The notes: generated from the sequence alone by a model not told the origin. A stretch of DNA of 64,000 nt from G942493275 sp942493275 (GCA_942493275.1 OW818687.1:310001-374000); one strand, 5' to 3'. Shown: positions 51,442-61,260, numbered from the stretch's first letter. Made by a program: numbers and translations.

Positions 51442-53202
51442 CTAGTACACCTCGATTCCGGCGATTTCCTCGGGTATCTGCGAGGAGAGGACGCGCATGC
51501 GCTCTATCGCCGCTTCGTGCGGCGTGGTCTTGAGGCCCGCGATCTCGTCCCTCAGCGGCAGCTCCATGATCTGGCGAAGCGATGCGCCGCGGTTGAGCGC
51601 CGAGGTCGCTGCGTCAAAGAAGACGAGGATCGTCTTGAGCAGCCAGTACTGCTTGTCCGGTGGGCAGTAGGCGTCGACCTCGTCGAACGCGAACTGCTGG
51701 AGGAAGTCCTCTCGGAGCATTCGCGCGACCTCGAGGATGACCTTCTCGGACTCAGGAAGGGCGTCCGGACCGACGAGCTGGACGATTTCCTGCAGCTCCG
51801 TCTCCTTCTGCAGGATCGACATCGCGCGGTCGCGGAGCTCGAGCCAGTCCGGGGCGACGTTCTGCTCGTACCACCCTCGCACCTGGCCGAGGAACAGCGT
51901 GTAGCTCTTGGTCCAGCTGATCGCCGGGAAGTGGCGACGGTGCGCCAGCGAGGTGTCGAGCGCCCAGAAGGCACCGGTCACTCGCAGGGAGTTCTGCGTC
52001 ATCGGTTCGGACATGTCACCGCCGGCGGGAGAGACCGCCCCGACCATCGTGACCGAGCCCACTCGCTCATCATCGTCACTGCCGAGCGGCTTCACTCGAC
52101 CGGAGCGCTCGTAGAACGACGCGAGTCGCGTCGCGAGGTAGGCGGGGTAGCCTTCTTCACCCGGCATCTCCTCGAGACGTCCCGAGACCTCGCGCAGGGC
52201 CTCTCCCCAACGCGACGTCGAGTCGGCCATCATGGCGACGTTGTAGCCCATGTCGCGGTAGAACTCGGCGAGCGTGGCGCCCACGTAGATGGAGGCCTCG
52301 CGCGCGGCGACCGGCATGTTGGACGTGTTCGCAACCAAGACGGTTCGGTCCATCAGCGGCGCGTTGTTGCGCGGGTCGTCGAGGTGCGGGAACTCGGTGA
52401 GCACCTCAGTCATCTCGTTTCCGCGCTCGCCGCAGCCGATGTAGACGATGATGTCGACGTCGGCCCACTTGGCGAGAGACTGCTGCGTGACCGTCTTGCC
52501 CGTGCCGAAGCCGCCCGGGATGATGGCGTTGCCGCCGAGCGCGATCGGGAAGAACGTATCCAAGATCCGCATGCCCGTGGTGAACGGGGTGGTGGGATCG
52601 AGTTTGCGAATGTAGGGGCGACCCTGACGCACGGGCCACTTCTGAGCCATTCCTATCTCAGTACCGTCTTCGAGCGTTGCAACTACGTCGTCGACCGTGT
52701 ACTCGCCGGCCGCAACGATGCTCGCGATCGTGCCGCCCTTGGTCAGCGGCGGAACCATGACTCTGTGGATGATCGTCTGGCCCTCGGGAACGTCGCCGAG
52801 AACGTCGCCGGCGCTCACGACGTCGCCTACCGAGACAGACGGCGTGAACGACCAGGTGCGCGTCCGATCAAGGGCGGAGGCTACGGTACCGCGCTCGATG
52901 AAGTCACCGATGGCTGCGAGCACGGGCAGCGGCCGCTGAACGCCGTCGTAGATAGACGTCAGAAGGCCGGGACCCAGCTCGACGACGAGCGGGCCCTCGG
53001 TCGATTCGACGCGCTCGCCGACCTTCAGGCCTGACGTGTCCTCGTACACCTGAATCGTCGCGGTATCGCCTTCGAGTCGGATGACCTCGCCCATCAGGCC
53101 TTCCGTTCCGACTCTCACGATGTCGTACATACGGGCGCCGGTCATGCCGTCCGCGACGGCAACCGGTCCTGTGATCTTGGAGATCGCTCCGGCAATCATC
53201 AT
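51442..53202 (-). CDS. ntpA: V/A-type ATPase catalytic subunit A
   Basis: A 586-residue catalytic subunit with P-loop GGFGTGKTVTQQSLAKW, CGERGNEMTEVL, the A-specific non-homologous insert (about 110-200) and MADSTSRWGEALREVSGRLEEMPGEEGYP. Length is standard. It directly follows ntpF, with a repeated ATG at its start (ATG-ATG). Confidence 0.97.
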   Translation of the reverse strand: MMIAGAISKITGPVAVADGMTGARMYDIVRVGTEGLMGEVIRLEGDTATIQVYEDTSGLKVGERVESTEGPLVVELGPGLLTSIYDGVQRPLPVLAAIGDFIERGTVASALDRTRTWSFTPSVSVGDVVSAGDVLGDVPEGQTIIHRVMVPPLTKGGTIASIVAAGEYTVDDVVATLEDGTEIGMAQKWPVRQGRPYIRKLDPTTPFTTGMRILDTFFPIALGGNAIIPGGFGTGKTVTQQSLAKWADVDIIVYIGCGERGNEMTEVLTEFPHLDDPRNNAPLMDRTVLVANTSNMPVAAREASIYVGATLAEFYRDMGYNVAMMADSTSRWGEALREVSGRLEEMPGEEGYPAYLATRLASFYERSGRVKPLGSDDDERVGSVTMVGAVSPAGGDMSEPMTQNSLRVTGAFWALDTSLAHRRHFPAISWTKSYTLFLGQVRGWYEQNVAPDWLELRDRAMSILQKETELQEIVQLVGPDALPESEKVILEVARMLREDFLQQFAFDEVDAYCPPDKQYWLLKTILVFFDAATSALNRGASLRQIMELPLRDEIAGLKTTPHEAAIERMRVLSSQIPEEIAGIEVY

Positions 53203-53535
53203 CTAGCCTCGCCTCAGTGTGATGTCGAATCCGATGGCTCGTCGGATGAGCCGTGCCAGGTACGCGCGGTGGTCCTCGCCCATCTCGAGCTGCTCCCTGA
53301 GAGGGAGCGAAATCACGAGTGGCCGGTAGATCGAGTCGATCTTGCGCTGTGTGCGCTCGTCGATGCCTGCCATCATCCGTTCGCTGACCGCGATGATTCC
53401 GCTCGCTTCGTCGTCGATCAGCCGGTTCAGCCGCTCGCCCACTTGGTCGACCGAGTCGATCACGACGACGTCCACGCCCGCCAGCCTGAAGCCGTCGGCC
53501 GAGTCCGAATCCGTGAGAACGACGAGCCTATACAA
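53203..53535 (-). CDS. ntpF: V/A-type ATPase subunit F
   Basis: A 110-residue regulatory stalk subunit (LVVLTDSDSADGFRLAGVDVV, GIIAVSERMM). I chose TTG 53535 because GGGAG stands seven bases upstream; the longer frame overlaps the C gene. The chosen start overlaps ntpC by eight bases. Confidence 0.92.
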   Translation of the reverse strand: MYRLVVLTDSDSADGFRLAGVDVVVIDSVDQVGERLNRLIDDEASGIIAVSERMMAGIDERTQRKIDSIYRPLVISLPLREQLEMGEDHRAYLARLIRRAIGFDITLRRG

Positions 53536-54628
53536 GGATGAGCTCCCTTCGCGCCCGCTCCGGCGGAATGCCAACGGACAGGGATTTCACGATGATGCGC
53601 AGGTTGGTGACCTCGTTTTGCTTTGCCCACAGGTAGGCGATCGGGATACCGATGCCGAGCGGGTCGGAGCTTCCGAGGGCGAGCACCTTGCGTGTCAGAT
53701 AGTCCTCGAGCGCACGCTCGAAGGAAGCCAGCGACGTCGTCTCCAGATAGCGGAGCGCGGCCTCGTCGACCGTCTTTCCGTACTGCGTGCCCCGAAGATC
53801 GTCGAGAATCTGGTCGACGTCGGACATGGCCGCGAGCCGCTGGTAGCGGTCGAGCTTTATCTCGGCGCCTCCCTCAAGGAAGTAGTCGACCGACTGGTCG
53901 TAGGGCAGGTTCTCTCGGGCGGCCCTGAACACGATGACGAGATTGAGAACGTCGACCTGCATCCCGAGGACCTTGCGAGCACGCTGGTAGTTGGCCTTGC
54001 GCTTCGAAAGGCGCTGCATCGCCCACTGTGCGTAGTAGCGGTCCAACGCGAGTTCGAGATCGGCGAGCTCGCCCGTCTCCTGGTACCTCACGAGCCCCCT
54101 GCGCATCGCGGGCGCCTGCGGAAGCCCCCACGTTCCGGCGAGTGCAACCACCTCGCGGATGTCGGCAAGCCCGGCGAGAGCCTCAAGCTCGCTTTGTCCG
54201 AGCGCGCCCACCGGCAGCAGGCCCTCCCGGATCTCCTTCGCGTCCAGGTGAACGTGCTTGCCCCTGAGGATCGTCTTGAGATTGAACGCATCCCAACGCC
54301 CCAAAAGCGTCCCGCAGATATCAAGGGCCTCCTCGCCGAGAAAGCCGAGCACCTTCTGATAGGTCCGCACGAGATTCATGCGAAGCGCGTCGTCGACCTC
54401 GTGAGCGCTACGTCCGTGGATCAGCGCCGCCTCGAGATCCGGCGCGTACTCGGTCTGCGTCAGCTCCTGGATCGCGTGATGGAGATCGCCGGCCAACAAC
54501 AGCCTCTCGAGCGCCTCACGCTTCAGCAGCCGCGCACGCATGCCGCGCAACCGGGCGTTGGTGTACCCGTAGTCGTTGCCACGGACCTTTGTGTTGGCGC
54601 TCGCGCTTCCTGCTGCCGCGGGACTCAT
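53528..54628 (-). CDS. ntpC: V/A-type ATPase subunit C
   Basis: A 366-residue socket subunit linking the central stalk to the membrane ring: NDYGYTNARLRGMRARLL start and a helical-repeat body (SYLETTSLASFERALEDYLTRK type). It overlaps ntpE by four bases (ATGA). Confidence 0.93.
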   Translation of the reverse strand: MSPAAAGSASANTKVRGNDYGYTNARLRGMRARLLKREALERLLLAGDLHHAIQELTQTEYAPDLEAALIHGRSAHEVDDALRMNLVRTYQKVLGFLGEEALDICGTLLGRWDAFNLKTILRGKHVHLDAKEIREGLLPVGALGQSELEALAGLADIREVVALAGTWGLPQAPAMRRGLVRYQETGELADLELALDRYYAQWAMQRLSKRKANYQRARKVLGMQVDVLNLVIVFRAARENLPYDQSVDYFLEGGAEIKLDRYQRLAAMSDVDQILDDLRGTQYGKTVDEAALRYLETTSLASFERALEDYLTRKVLALGSSDPLGIGIPIAYLWAKQNEVTNLRIIVKSLSVGIPPERARRELILV

Positions 54629-55203
54629 GCGAACAGGACCCCCGCGACTTCGGCCTGTGACAGGCCGCGGAACTTCTCGAGCCGGTCCTCAAGCGTATTG
54701 CGCCTCAGGACGTGGCCCCCCTCGGTTGAGACCACGACGCCACCGGCGGTCGAGATCTCAGGCTTGATGGCTGCGGTCTTTCCCATCTGCTGCAACGCCT
54801 CGCGCGCAAGAGCCTCGTCAGCAGGGTCGACCAACAGCTCGAACTCCCCCTCCACCCCGTCGAGCGCCTCCGCCAGCAAAGCACGGAACGTCTCGCCGTA
54901 GGAGGCTTGATCTCGTACCTTGCCGAGCTCGGCCATGGCCTCGTCGAACGCTCGGCGCACCGCTTCCTCCTTCACGCCCGCGATCTGCTTGCGCGTCTCG
55001 AGGCGTGCGGCATTCATGCTTTGGGCGCTGCGGGTCCGAGCTGTACGCTCGGCGTTGTCCAGGTAACGGACACGGGACTCGGACGCCTCTGCACGCGCCT
55101 CCTCCATGATGGCGGCTGCGTGTGCGTGCGCCTCGGCCAGGGTCTCTTCGATGTCCCTTTCGGCCTGTTCCTGGAGCGCTCTGAAGATGTCTTCGAGTGC
55201 CAT
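54625..55203 (-). CDS. ntpE: V/A-type ATPase subunit E
   Basis: A 192-residue peripheral-stalk subunit: long helix EQAERDIEETLAEAHAHAA... and C-terminal domain with SGGVVVSTEGGHVLRRNTLEDRLEK-like segment. It pairs with H. Fifty-two bases separate it from ntpK. Confidence 0.92.
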   Translation of the reverse strand: MALEDIFRALQEQAERDIEETLAEAHAHAAAIMEEARAEASESRVRYLDNAERTARTRSAQSMNAARLETRKQIAGVKEEAVRRAFDEAMAELGKVRDQASYGETFRALLAEALDGVEGEFELLVDPADEALAREALQQMGKTAAIKPEISTAGGVVVSTEGGHVLRRNTLEDRLEKFRGLSQAEVAGVLFA

Positions 55204-55255
55204 CTGAACGGTCCTCTCCGCGTTGCGTCTCGCCGATCCCGAAGAATCCGCTCAG

Positions 55256-55576
55256 TTATCCGTTGATGAGAATGGCGGAGACGAAGCCGAGAAGGACGAT
55301 GACCTCGGGCAGCGCCTGAAGCGTGATGATCCAGATCGAGACCTCGGGACGCTCGGCGAGCGTTCCGGCGCCTGCAGAGCCGATCTTTGCCTGAGCGTAT
55401 CCGGCGCCAAGCGCGGACAGACCCATCGCCAGACCGGCCGCCATCGACTTACCGACTGACACCTGCCAGTCCTCGCCTGTGGCCGCAGCCTCCTCGGCCA
55501 GAGCGATGGCCGGTACCAGCATAGTGAGCACAAACGTGCTACCAAACACCCGACTTGCAAGCCTCTTCGTGATCAT
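55256..55576 (-). CDS. ntpK: V/A-type ATPase proteolipid subunit K
   Basis: A 106-residue c/K-type proteolipid. A signal-like N-terminal segment (MLVPAIALAEE) precedes one hairpin of two helices: GLAMGLSALGAGYAQAKIGSA, polar loop AERPE, then IITLQALPEVIVLLGFV with the ion-binding Glu in LPEV. The helix-1 Gln (AQAKIG) aligns with the Na+-ligand Gln of sodium-type c-rings, but the Ser/Thr that usually follows the Glu is Val-Ile. Its start overlaps ntpI by four bases. Confidence 0.93.
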   Translation of the reverse strand: MITKRLASRVFGSTFVLTMLVPAIALAEEAAATGEDWQVSVGKSMAAGLAMGLSALGAGYAQAKIGSAGAGTLAERPEVSIWIITLQALPEVIVLLGFVSAILING

Positions 55577-57549
55577 GCGCCCTTCTCACCTCCGGTTTTC
55601 GTAAACGGCTTGTACTGCTGATTTCCGGTCTCGTAAAACTTCCCGAAGAACTCCAGGAAGTTGAGACGCAAAGCATGAATCGTGGGGCTGAACGCCGCGA
55701 TGATGAAGTTCAGCGAGTGGAGTGCGACCGCCACGAAGATGGCGAGCACGATATTGCCCAGACCGGCGACGATCTCGTTGACCGCGTCGGCGAAGATCGC
55801 TCCGGCGAGGCCTACGGCCATGATTCGGATGTAGCTCGCCATGCCGGTGACCGACTCGACCGTCTCGATGACGCCCATCACGCCACCGCCCCGAACGGCG
55901 AAGATGAAGCCGCCGAACGCAATGGCGGCGAAGACCAGCTGGCCCCACACCGCCCACGAGCCGAACTGCTCCGCCGCCACGGCGATGCCCACAGCGATGG
56001 CGACGGCGATCAGGAACGTAAGGATGCCGCCCTTCTCGTACAGGTGGTGCTTGTTCTTGGTGCGGACCGCATTGACGACGCCGAAGGCAAGGCCCAACAT
56101 CACCTGCACCACACCGACGGCGATGGCCACCAGCATGAATGTCTCGATGAAATGGACCCTGTCGAAGGGCAACGTCAGCGGACCGATCTGGATCTTCTGG
56201 ATAAGGTTGAGATACCGCTCGCCCAGCAGGTTTCCGAAGAACTCGCCGTAGACAAAGCCAAAGGCGATGACCATCGTCGCCGCCGGTCCCAGAATCGACG
56301 TCGCGAGGTGGATGCCCTCGTTCTCCTTGAACTTCATCCTCAGCCAAAACACTATGCCGAGCATGATCAGGCCGTAACCCATGTCCCCGACGATCATTCC
56401 GAAGAACAGCGGATAGAACACGAAGAGCATCCAGGTCGCATCCAGCGTCCCATAGCGGGGCATGCCGTATACACCGAGGAGCTTCTGGAACGGCTCGATC
56501 GCCTTCGCGTTCTTGAGCGCGACAGGGGTGTCCGCGTACTCTTCCTCACGAATCTCAAGCTGCTCGACGATGACGTCATCTTTCCAGCGCTGCGAGATCG
56601 TCGTCCGCAGGCCAGCGATGTCCTCGACCGGCATCCATCCCGTGATGACGAACGCGTACTCAGTGCGACCGAACTTCGGGATAGCTTCAATCTCGGCGGA
56701 GCGATCGATCAAGACATCCCGAATCGCGATCAGCTTCTCGCGCCACCTTGCTGACATCTCGTCGAGTTCCTGACGGATCTGCGTGAGGTCCTCAGGCAGT
56801 TCCTTGCGACGCCGCTTGATCTCGTCGTAGGCGACATCGAAGGGCATGTCGTCGAACTCGCTCGGGAGTCGAATCTGGTTGACGTTCTCCATGGCCAGGA
56901 ACTTGTGGACCGAGTCGGCGTACTGCCGGCTGAAGACCACGATCGCTGCCGTAGTGTCTTCGTCCACGTCGGTCGACACGAGTTCGTACTGGCGATGGGT
57001 GATGCGGTCGAGCTCCTCTTTGAGAGCGTCAATCGCCTGCTTGTAGCGCCGCTCGAAGAGAAGCGCGACGGAATCGTAAGCGCCCGTCGTCACGATCTGA
57101 CGAGCGAGCGGCTGGATCTTGTGGAGAATCGGCTCGTAACGCGCAAGGAGCGAGACCTCGGACTCCAGGTCCGTGTGTGTCGCAGCCAAGGTGGCGGTCC
57201 GGTCCTCGACCTCGCCGATGACCGTGCGAATTCGCTCCTCGAGCTGCGCCGAGTCGAGTCCGTAGAGCTTGTCGTACTCGATCGCGACGCGGTCGGCGTC
57301 AACGTCGGCGGCGGCGCGATCCAGGGCCTTCAGGATGGAGCGCACTCGGATGAGCATCTCCTCCATCTGCTCGCGCTCGGTCTCCTGACGCTCGACAACC
57401 TCCATCCTATCCAGAGGCAACTCGCCCTTCTGGATCTTCTTGGAGAGGTCCTCGATGTGGAGACGCCCCTGTTCGTGAACCATGCTCACGACGTCGAAGA
57501 ATAGGCCCTTCGGTCCGATGATCTCCACTCTCGCCATCGGGACGAGCAT
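55573..57549 (-). CDS. ntpI: V/A-type ATPase subunit I (a)
   Basis: A 658-residue stator. The cytoplasmic half (1-330) is coiled-coil rich and the membrane half (about 345-640) has seven to eight helices including MIVGDMGYGLIMLG and ASYIRIMAVGLAGAIFADAVNEIV, which carries the half-channel Arg. It joins the ring and the peripheral stalks. Confidence 0.95.
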   Translation of the reverse strand: MLVPMARVEIIGPKGLFFDVVSMVHEQGRLHIEDLSKKIQKGELPLDRMEVVERQETEREQMEEMLIRVRSILKALDRAAADVDADRVAIEYDKLYGLDSAQLEERIRTVIGEVEDRTATLAATHTDLESEVSLLARYEPILHKIQPLARQIVTTGAYDSVALLFERRYKQAIDALKEELDRITHRQYELVSTDVDEDTTAAIVVFSRQYADSVHKFLAMENVNQIRLPSEFDDMPFDVAYDEIKRRRKELPEDLTQIRQELDEMSARWREKLIAIRDVLIDRSAEIEAIPKFGRTEYAFVITGWMPVEDIAGLRTTISQRWKDDVIVEQLEIREEEYADTPVALKNAKAIEPFQKLLGVYGMPRYGTLDATWMLFVFYPLFFGMIVGDMGYGLIMLGIVFWLRMKFKENEGIHLATSILGPAATMVIAFGFVYGEFFGNLLGERYLNLIQKIQIGPLTLPFDRVHFIETFMLVAIAVGVVQVMLGLAFGVVNAVRTKNKHHLYEKGGILTFLIAVAIAVGIAVAAEQFGSWAVWGQLVFAAIAFGGFIFAVRGGGVMGVIETVESVTGMASYIRIMAVGLAGAIFADAVNEIVAGLGNIVLAIFVAVALHSLNFIIAAFSPTIHALRLNFLEFFGKFYETGNQQYKPFTKTGGEKGA

Positions 57550-57598
57550 GTGAGTACACCTCCCCTGAAGGTCCCCGAAGTCCGGCCGAGCGTCTGTG

Positions 57599-57967
57599 TC
57601 AGACTCTCGTCACTGACCCGATGACCATTGCGACCGCTTCCGGCAAACGCTTCTCGATGGACCCTGCGAGCGCAGCGACTTCACCTTCGGACTGCACGTG
57701 CAGCTGCGCGATATCGCGGTCGACCTCGGCCCGAACCTCGGCCTCACGAGCGCCGGCGTTCGCGGCCGCCTCCTCCTGAACCGAGCCAAGAAGCGACGCC
57801 GCTTGTTTGCGCGCGTCAGCGACGATCTCGTCGGCCTGCCGCTTGGCGGCGAGAACTCGGCCGGAGATCTCGATCTCCTTCTCACGGATCAGATGAAGCG
57901 GGGTGTTCGTATCGCTCGCGACGGTCTCCTGATGGAATGCGAGCTCCTCAGTGACGTTCTCGTCCAA
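57599..57967 (-). CDS. ntpH: V/A-type ATPase subunit H (peripheral stalk)
   Basis: A roughly 122-residue coiled coil (EKEIEISGRVLAAKRQADEIVADARKQ...) first in the operon, as in archaeal and Thermus A-ATPases, forming the E-H stator stalk. Start is uncertain: TTG 57967 (GGGGG seven bases upstream) or an in-frame ATG 58003 with a weaker site. I prefer TTG. Confidence 0.8.
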   Translation of the reverse strand: MDENVTEELAFHQETVASDTNTPLHLIREKEIEISGRVLAAKRQADEIVADARKQAASLLGSVQEEAAANAGAREAEVRAEVDRDIAQLHVQSEGEVAALAGSIEKRLPEAVAMVIGSVTRV

Positions 57968-58060
57968 AGCGCTGCCCCCTCGGCGGACGACTGGACTGCC
58001 CATGCCCGGTTCGGGGCAGTCCTCTTGCTAAGGGTGTTCAACGAAGGAGGCGGCGTTCCT

Positions 58061-58085
58061 GCCGAACTATCTCGATGAGTTCGGC
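58061..58085 (-). terminator. alr: Hairpin at the alr stop
   Basis: GCCGAACT (58061-58068) with AGTTCGGC (58078-58085), loop nine bases. It touches the alr stop and separates it from the V-ATPase operon. Confidence 0.45.
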
Positions 58086-59206
58086 TAGCGCTGGTAGACG
58101 CGCTCCAGCCGTGCGCCGAAGGCGCAGGCGAGCTCGTAGTTGATGGTCTGTGCGAGGTCGGCCATCTCATCGAGCACGATGCGCTCTGAGCCCTGCTCGC
58201 CCACAAGAACGAACTCGACCCCCCGCTCGACCTCGACGCCTCGCGGAATCTCCACCATGAACTGATCCATACAGATCCGACCCACCTGCTGGGCCCGGGT
58301 GCCGTTCACGAGGACCTCCATGCGTCCCGACAGGATGCGATGCACGCCGTCGGCATAGCCCAGCGGCAGCGTGGCGATAGTCGTCGGCGCTGCGGCGTGG
58401 TACGTCAGTCCGTAGCTGACGCCCTCCCCCATGCCGATGCGCTTCACGAGCGACGTGCGCGCCTTGATCGACATCGCGGGCCGCAGGTCCACGCGTCCAC
58501 GGGTGTGCGGGGAAGGATGGAGCCCGTAGAGAGCGATGCCGCACCTGACCATATCGAAGTGGGCCTCTGGGATGAGTATCGTCGCCGGGCTGTTGGCCGC
58601 GTGCACGATGCCGGGGTCGACGCCCTCGGTTCGCATGGCCGCCAGGGCCTCCTCGAATCGCTGCAGCTGGCGTTCGACGTCCCAGTCGCCGGGGACGTCG
58701 GCGTTTGCGAAGTGGGTGAACGTCCCCGTGAGGCGAAGTCCCGGCCAATCCTTGAGTCCTGCCGCGAAACGAGCAGCCTCCTCGGCACGCACGCCGATCC
58801 TGTTCATGCCGGTGTCGATCTTGAGGTGGTACGGCGCCTCAACGTCCCTGCCCGCAGCCACGCGGCCCAGCGCCACGGCGAAGTCGCGCGTGGTTACCGT
58901 GGGCACGAGCCTGTGCTCGAGAATCTCGAAGACGGTGTCCTCGGGAGGCTCGGAGAGAATCTGGATGGGCGCTGCGATGCCCGCCCTGCGAAGCACTACA
59001 GCCTCGGCAACGGTCGCGACCCCGATGTCGGTCGCGCCAGCAGCGAGGGCTTCGTGGGCCACTCGCTCGGCTCCGTGGCCGTAGCCGTCGGCCTTGACGA
59101 CCGCCATGAAGCGGACACCGGGCGTGGTGAGCGCCTTGAGGACTCGTACGTTATGGGCAATCGCCCCGAGGTCGATCTCGGCCCACGCCCAGCGACGCTC
59201 TGTCAT
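58085..59206 (-). CDS. alr: Alanine racemase
   Basis: A 373-residue PLP fold-type III racemase making D-alanine for peptidoglycan. The PLP lysine is Lys38 in VVKADGYGHG. GTFTHFANAD, RCGIALYGLHP and the second active-site Tyr in VSYGLTYHA follow. Its ATG shares a base with the CBS-protein stop. Confidence 0.95.
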   Translation of the reverse strand: MTERRWAWAEIDLGAIAHNVRVLKALTTPGVRFMAVVKADGYGHGAERVAHEALAAGATDIGVATVAEAVVLRRAGIAAPIQILSEPPEDTVFEILEHRLVPTVTTRDFAVALGRVAAGRDVEAPYHLKIDTGMNRIGVRAEEAARFAAGLKDWPGLRLTGTFTHFANADVPGDWDVERQLQRFEEALAAMRTEGVDPGIVHAANSPATILIPEAHFDMVRCGIALYGLHPSPHTRGRVDLRPAMSIKARTSLVKRIGMGEGVSYGLTYHAAAPTTIATLPLGYADGVHRILSGRMEVLVNGTRAQQVGRICMDQFMVEIPRGVEVERGVEFVLVGEQGSERIVLDEMADLAQTINYELACAFGARLERVYQR

Positions 59207-59670
59207 CAGGAGAGGCCCTCCGCGATGGCGCGAACAACGTCGTGCTTGCTGACGATGCCCACCAGCTGCTCGCCGTCGAGAACCGGCAGGCGCGAGACGT
59301 CCCTCTCGGAGAGCAGGGTTGCGACGTCTTCGATGGGCGCGACCGCCTGGATGGTGACGGGCGCAGACGTCATGACGTCGCGCACCGTGGCGGCCACCGC
59401 CTTGCGAATCTCGTGCTCGAACTTGGCCTGGGCCGGCGGGTACATGATGAAGCCGTCCAGGAGATGCATGTACGTCGGGAACTCGAGCTTCACGTCTTGC
59501 ATGATGAGATCGCCCTCGGAGACAAGCCCGATGAGCTTGTCGCCCGCAACCACGGGCAGAGCGCCGATATTGTGCTCGGTCATGAGCTTGGCGGCATCGG
59601 TGACCGAAGCGTCGGGTCCGACCGTGATCGGGTCGGGAGTCATGATGTCGCGTGCGGTGATATCGGGCAT
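59206..59670 (-). CDS. Two-CBS-domain protein
   Basis: A 154-residue protein of two CBS domains: ARDIMTPDPITVGPDASVTDAAKLM with VVAGDKLIGLVSEGDL, then VRDVMTSAPVTIQAVAPIEDVATLL with VLDGEQLVGIVSKHDVVRAI. CBS pairs bind adenine nucleotides. A middle insert (about 65-95, YMHLLDGFIMYPPAQAKFEHEI) is found in some families. Function unknown; it precedes alr in an overlapping operon. Confidence 0.88.
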   Translation of the reverse strand: MPDITARDIMTPDPITVGPDASVTDAAKLMTEHNIGALPVVAGDKLIGLVSEGDLIMQDVKLEFPTYMHLLDGFIMYPPAQAKFEHEIRKAVAATVRDVMTSAPVTIQAVAPIEDVATLLSERDVSRLPVLDGEQLVGIVSKHDVVRAIAEGLS

Positions 59671-59710
59671 CCGTGTGTCCTCCTCGTCGGGAGCGCTCGG
59701 GTTCGAGCGG

Positions 59711-61240
59711 CTACCACTCGTTCAAGATCTCCCCCACCGCAACCGGCAGGAAGTCGGGCAGGTCCTCCGCGTTCATGCACATCGTCGTAAGCTCCGAGGC
59801 TGCCGCCTCGCCGGCCCGTCCGTGAACGTAAGCGCCAAGCGCCCCGGCCTGAAACGGGCTCAGTCCCTGGGCCAACAGCGCACCGATCATGCCAGCCAAC
59901 ACGTCGCCGGTTCCCGCAGTAGCCAAGGCCGGGGAGCCGGACGTCACGATCACCGAGCGACCCTCGCCGCTCACGATGGTACCCGCGCCCTTGAGCACGA
60001 CCGCGCGGTTCGCCGACGCGAGCCTTGCCGATGAAGATACCCTATCCATCTGCACGGCGGGCACGCTCACTCCGAGGAGGCGGGACAGCTCCCCCGGGTG
60101 AGGCGTGAGCACCAATGGAGCGGGCCTCTCGGTGATGAGTTCGACCGCGTCGACGAACGCGTTCAGCCCGTCGGCGTCGAGCACGATGGGTTGCGACAGG
60201 CTCGCCACGAGTGAGCGAACCGTGGCAACCGCCCCGTCCGCGAGGGTCAGCCCAGGACCCAATACGATGGCGTCGTAGTCCGAGGCGAGGTGCCGGATGG
60301 AGGCAGCGGCCGACGACGAGAGCGCCTTGCCGCGAGATGACGGAAGCCCGACCACCGGCGCCGCCGTCAGGTGGGACTGCACGATCGGCACGATCGGCTC
60401 GGGCACCGCCACGGTGACGTAGCCCGCGCCCATCCGCATCGCGCCGCGGGCCGCGAGTACTGCGGCTCCGGCGAACGTTCCCGAGCCGCCCACGATGAGC
60501 AGCCTGCCGCGGGAGTTCTTGTGCGCGTCGGGCGCCGGCAGCGGAACCAGCGCTCCGTACTCGGCCGACGTCCAGACCTCAGGCGCGCCTTCCACCTCGG
60601 CGGTCGCCCGGTCGACGCCGATGTCGGCGACAACGATCTCGCCCGCGCGGCTCGCCGCGGGAAACATGACCAGTCCGAGCTTGGGCGTCGTGAAGCTGAC
60701 CGTGCAGTCTGCCACTATCGCATCGTCGTCGGCCGCGCCCGAATCCGAGTCGACTCCGGTGGGCAGGTCGACTGAGAGCACGAACGCGCCCGAGCGATTG
60801 ACCGCCTCGGCCCAGTGGCTGATCGGCTCTCGCAGCGGGAGCGTCGAGCCAACGCCGAGAATCGCGTCGACGACAGCGCTCGCGTCCGCGAAGTCGGCGT
60901 CGCAGGGGGCGCCGTCGCAGACCCGCCACTCGACACCGGCGGCGATCGCGCTTCGCGCCGCCTCGGCCGCGAGCATGCCGAGCCCGTCGGGATCACGCAG
61001 CGCGAGCACGACCACGTCACGACCGGCGGCGGCAAGCTCGCGCGCAGCTACCCACCCGTCGCCGCCGTTGTTGCCCGGGCCGCACACCACCACGACGCGG
61101 CCTTCGGGCACGCGGAGCGATAGCTCGCGCGCGATCGCCTGACCGGCGGAGTCCATCAGAGCGGCGAGCGTGACACCGTGCTCGGCGACCGCACGCTCCT
61201 CAATAGCCCGTGACTGGGCGGCGTTCAGGGCCCTCAGCAT
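59711..61240 (-). CDS. nnr: Bifunctional NAD(P)H-hydrate epimerase/dehydratase
   Basis: A 509-residue repair enzyme for hydrated NAD(P)H. The N-terminal YjeF epimerase (1-210; CGPGNNGGDGWVAARELAAAG) is fused to a C-terminal carbohydrate-kinase-fold ADP-dependent dehydratase (220-509; IVGGSGTFAGAAVLAARGAM, LTPHPGELSRLLG, AGTGDVLAGMIGALLAQG). ATG 61240 follows GGAGGGAG by six bases. Confidence 0.95.
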   Translation of the reverse strand: MLRALNAAQSRAIEERAVAEHGVTLAALMDSAGQAIARELSLRVPEGRVVVVCGPGNNGGDGWVAARELAAAGRDVVVLALRDPDGLGMLAAEAARSAIAAGVEWRVCDGAPCDADFADASAVVDAILGVGSTLPLREPISHWAEAVNRSGAFVLSVDLPTGVDSDSGAADDDAIVADCTVSFTTPKLGLVMFPAASRAGEIVVADIGVDRATAEVEGAPEVWTSAEYGALVPLPAPDAHKNSRGRLLIVGGSGTFAGAAVLAARGAMRMGAGYVTVAVPEPIVPIVQSHLTAAPVVGLPSSRGKALSSSAAASIRHLASDYDAIVLGPGLTLADGAVATVRSLVASLSQPIVLDADGLNAFVDAVELITERPAPLVLTPHPGELSRLLGVSVPAVQMDRVSSSARLASANRAVVLKGAGTIVSGEGRSVIVTSGSPALATAGTGDVLAGMIGALLAQGLSPFQAGALGAYVHGRAGEAAASELTTMCMNAEDLPDFLPVAVGEILNEW

Positions 61241-61260
61241 CGAGACTCCCTCCGTGTAAA

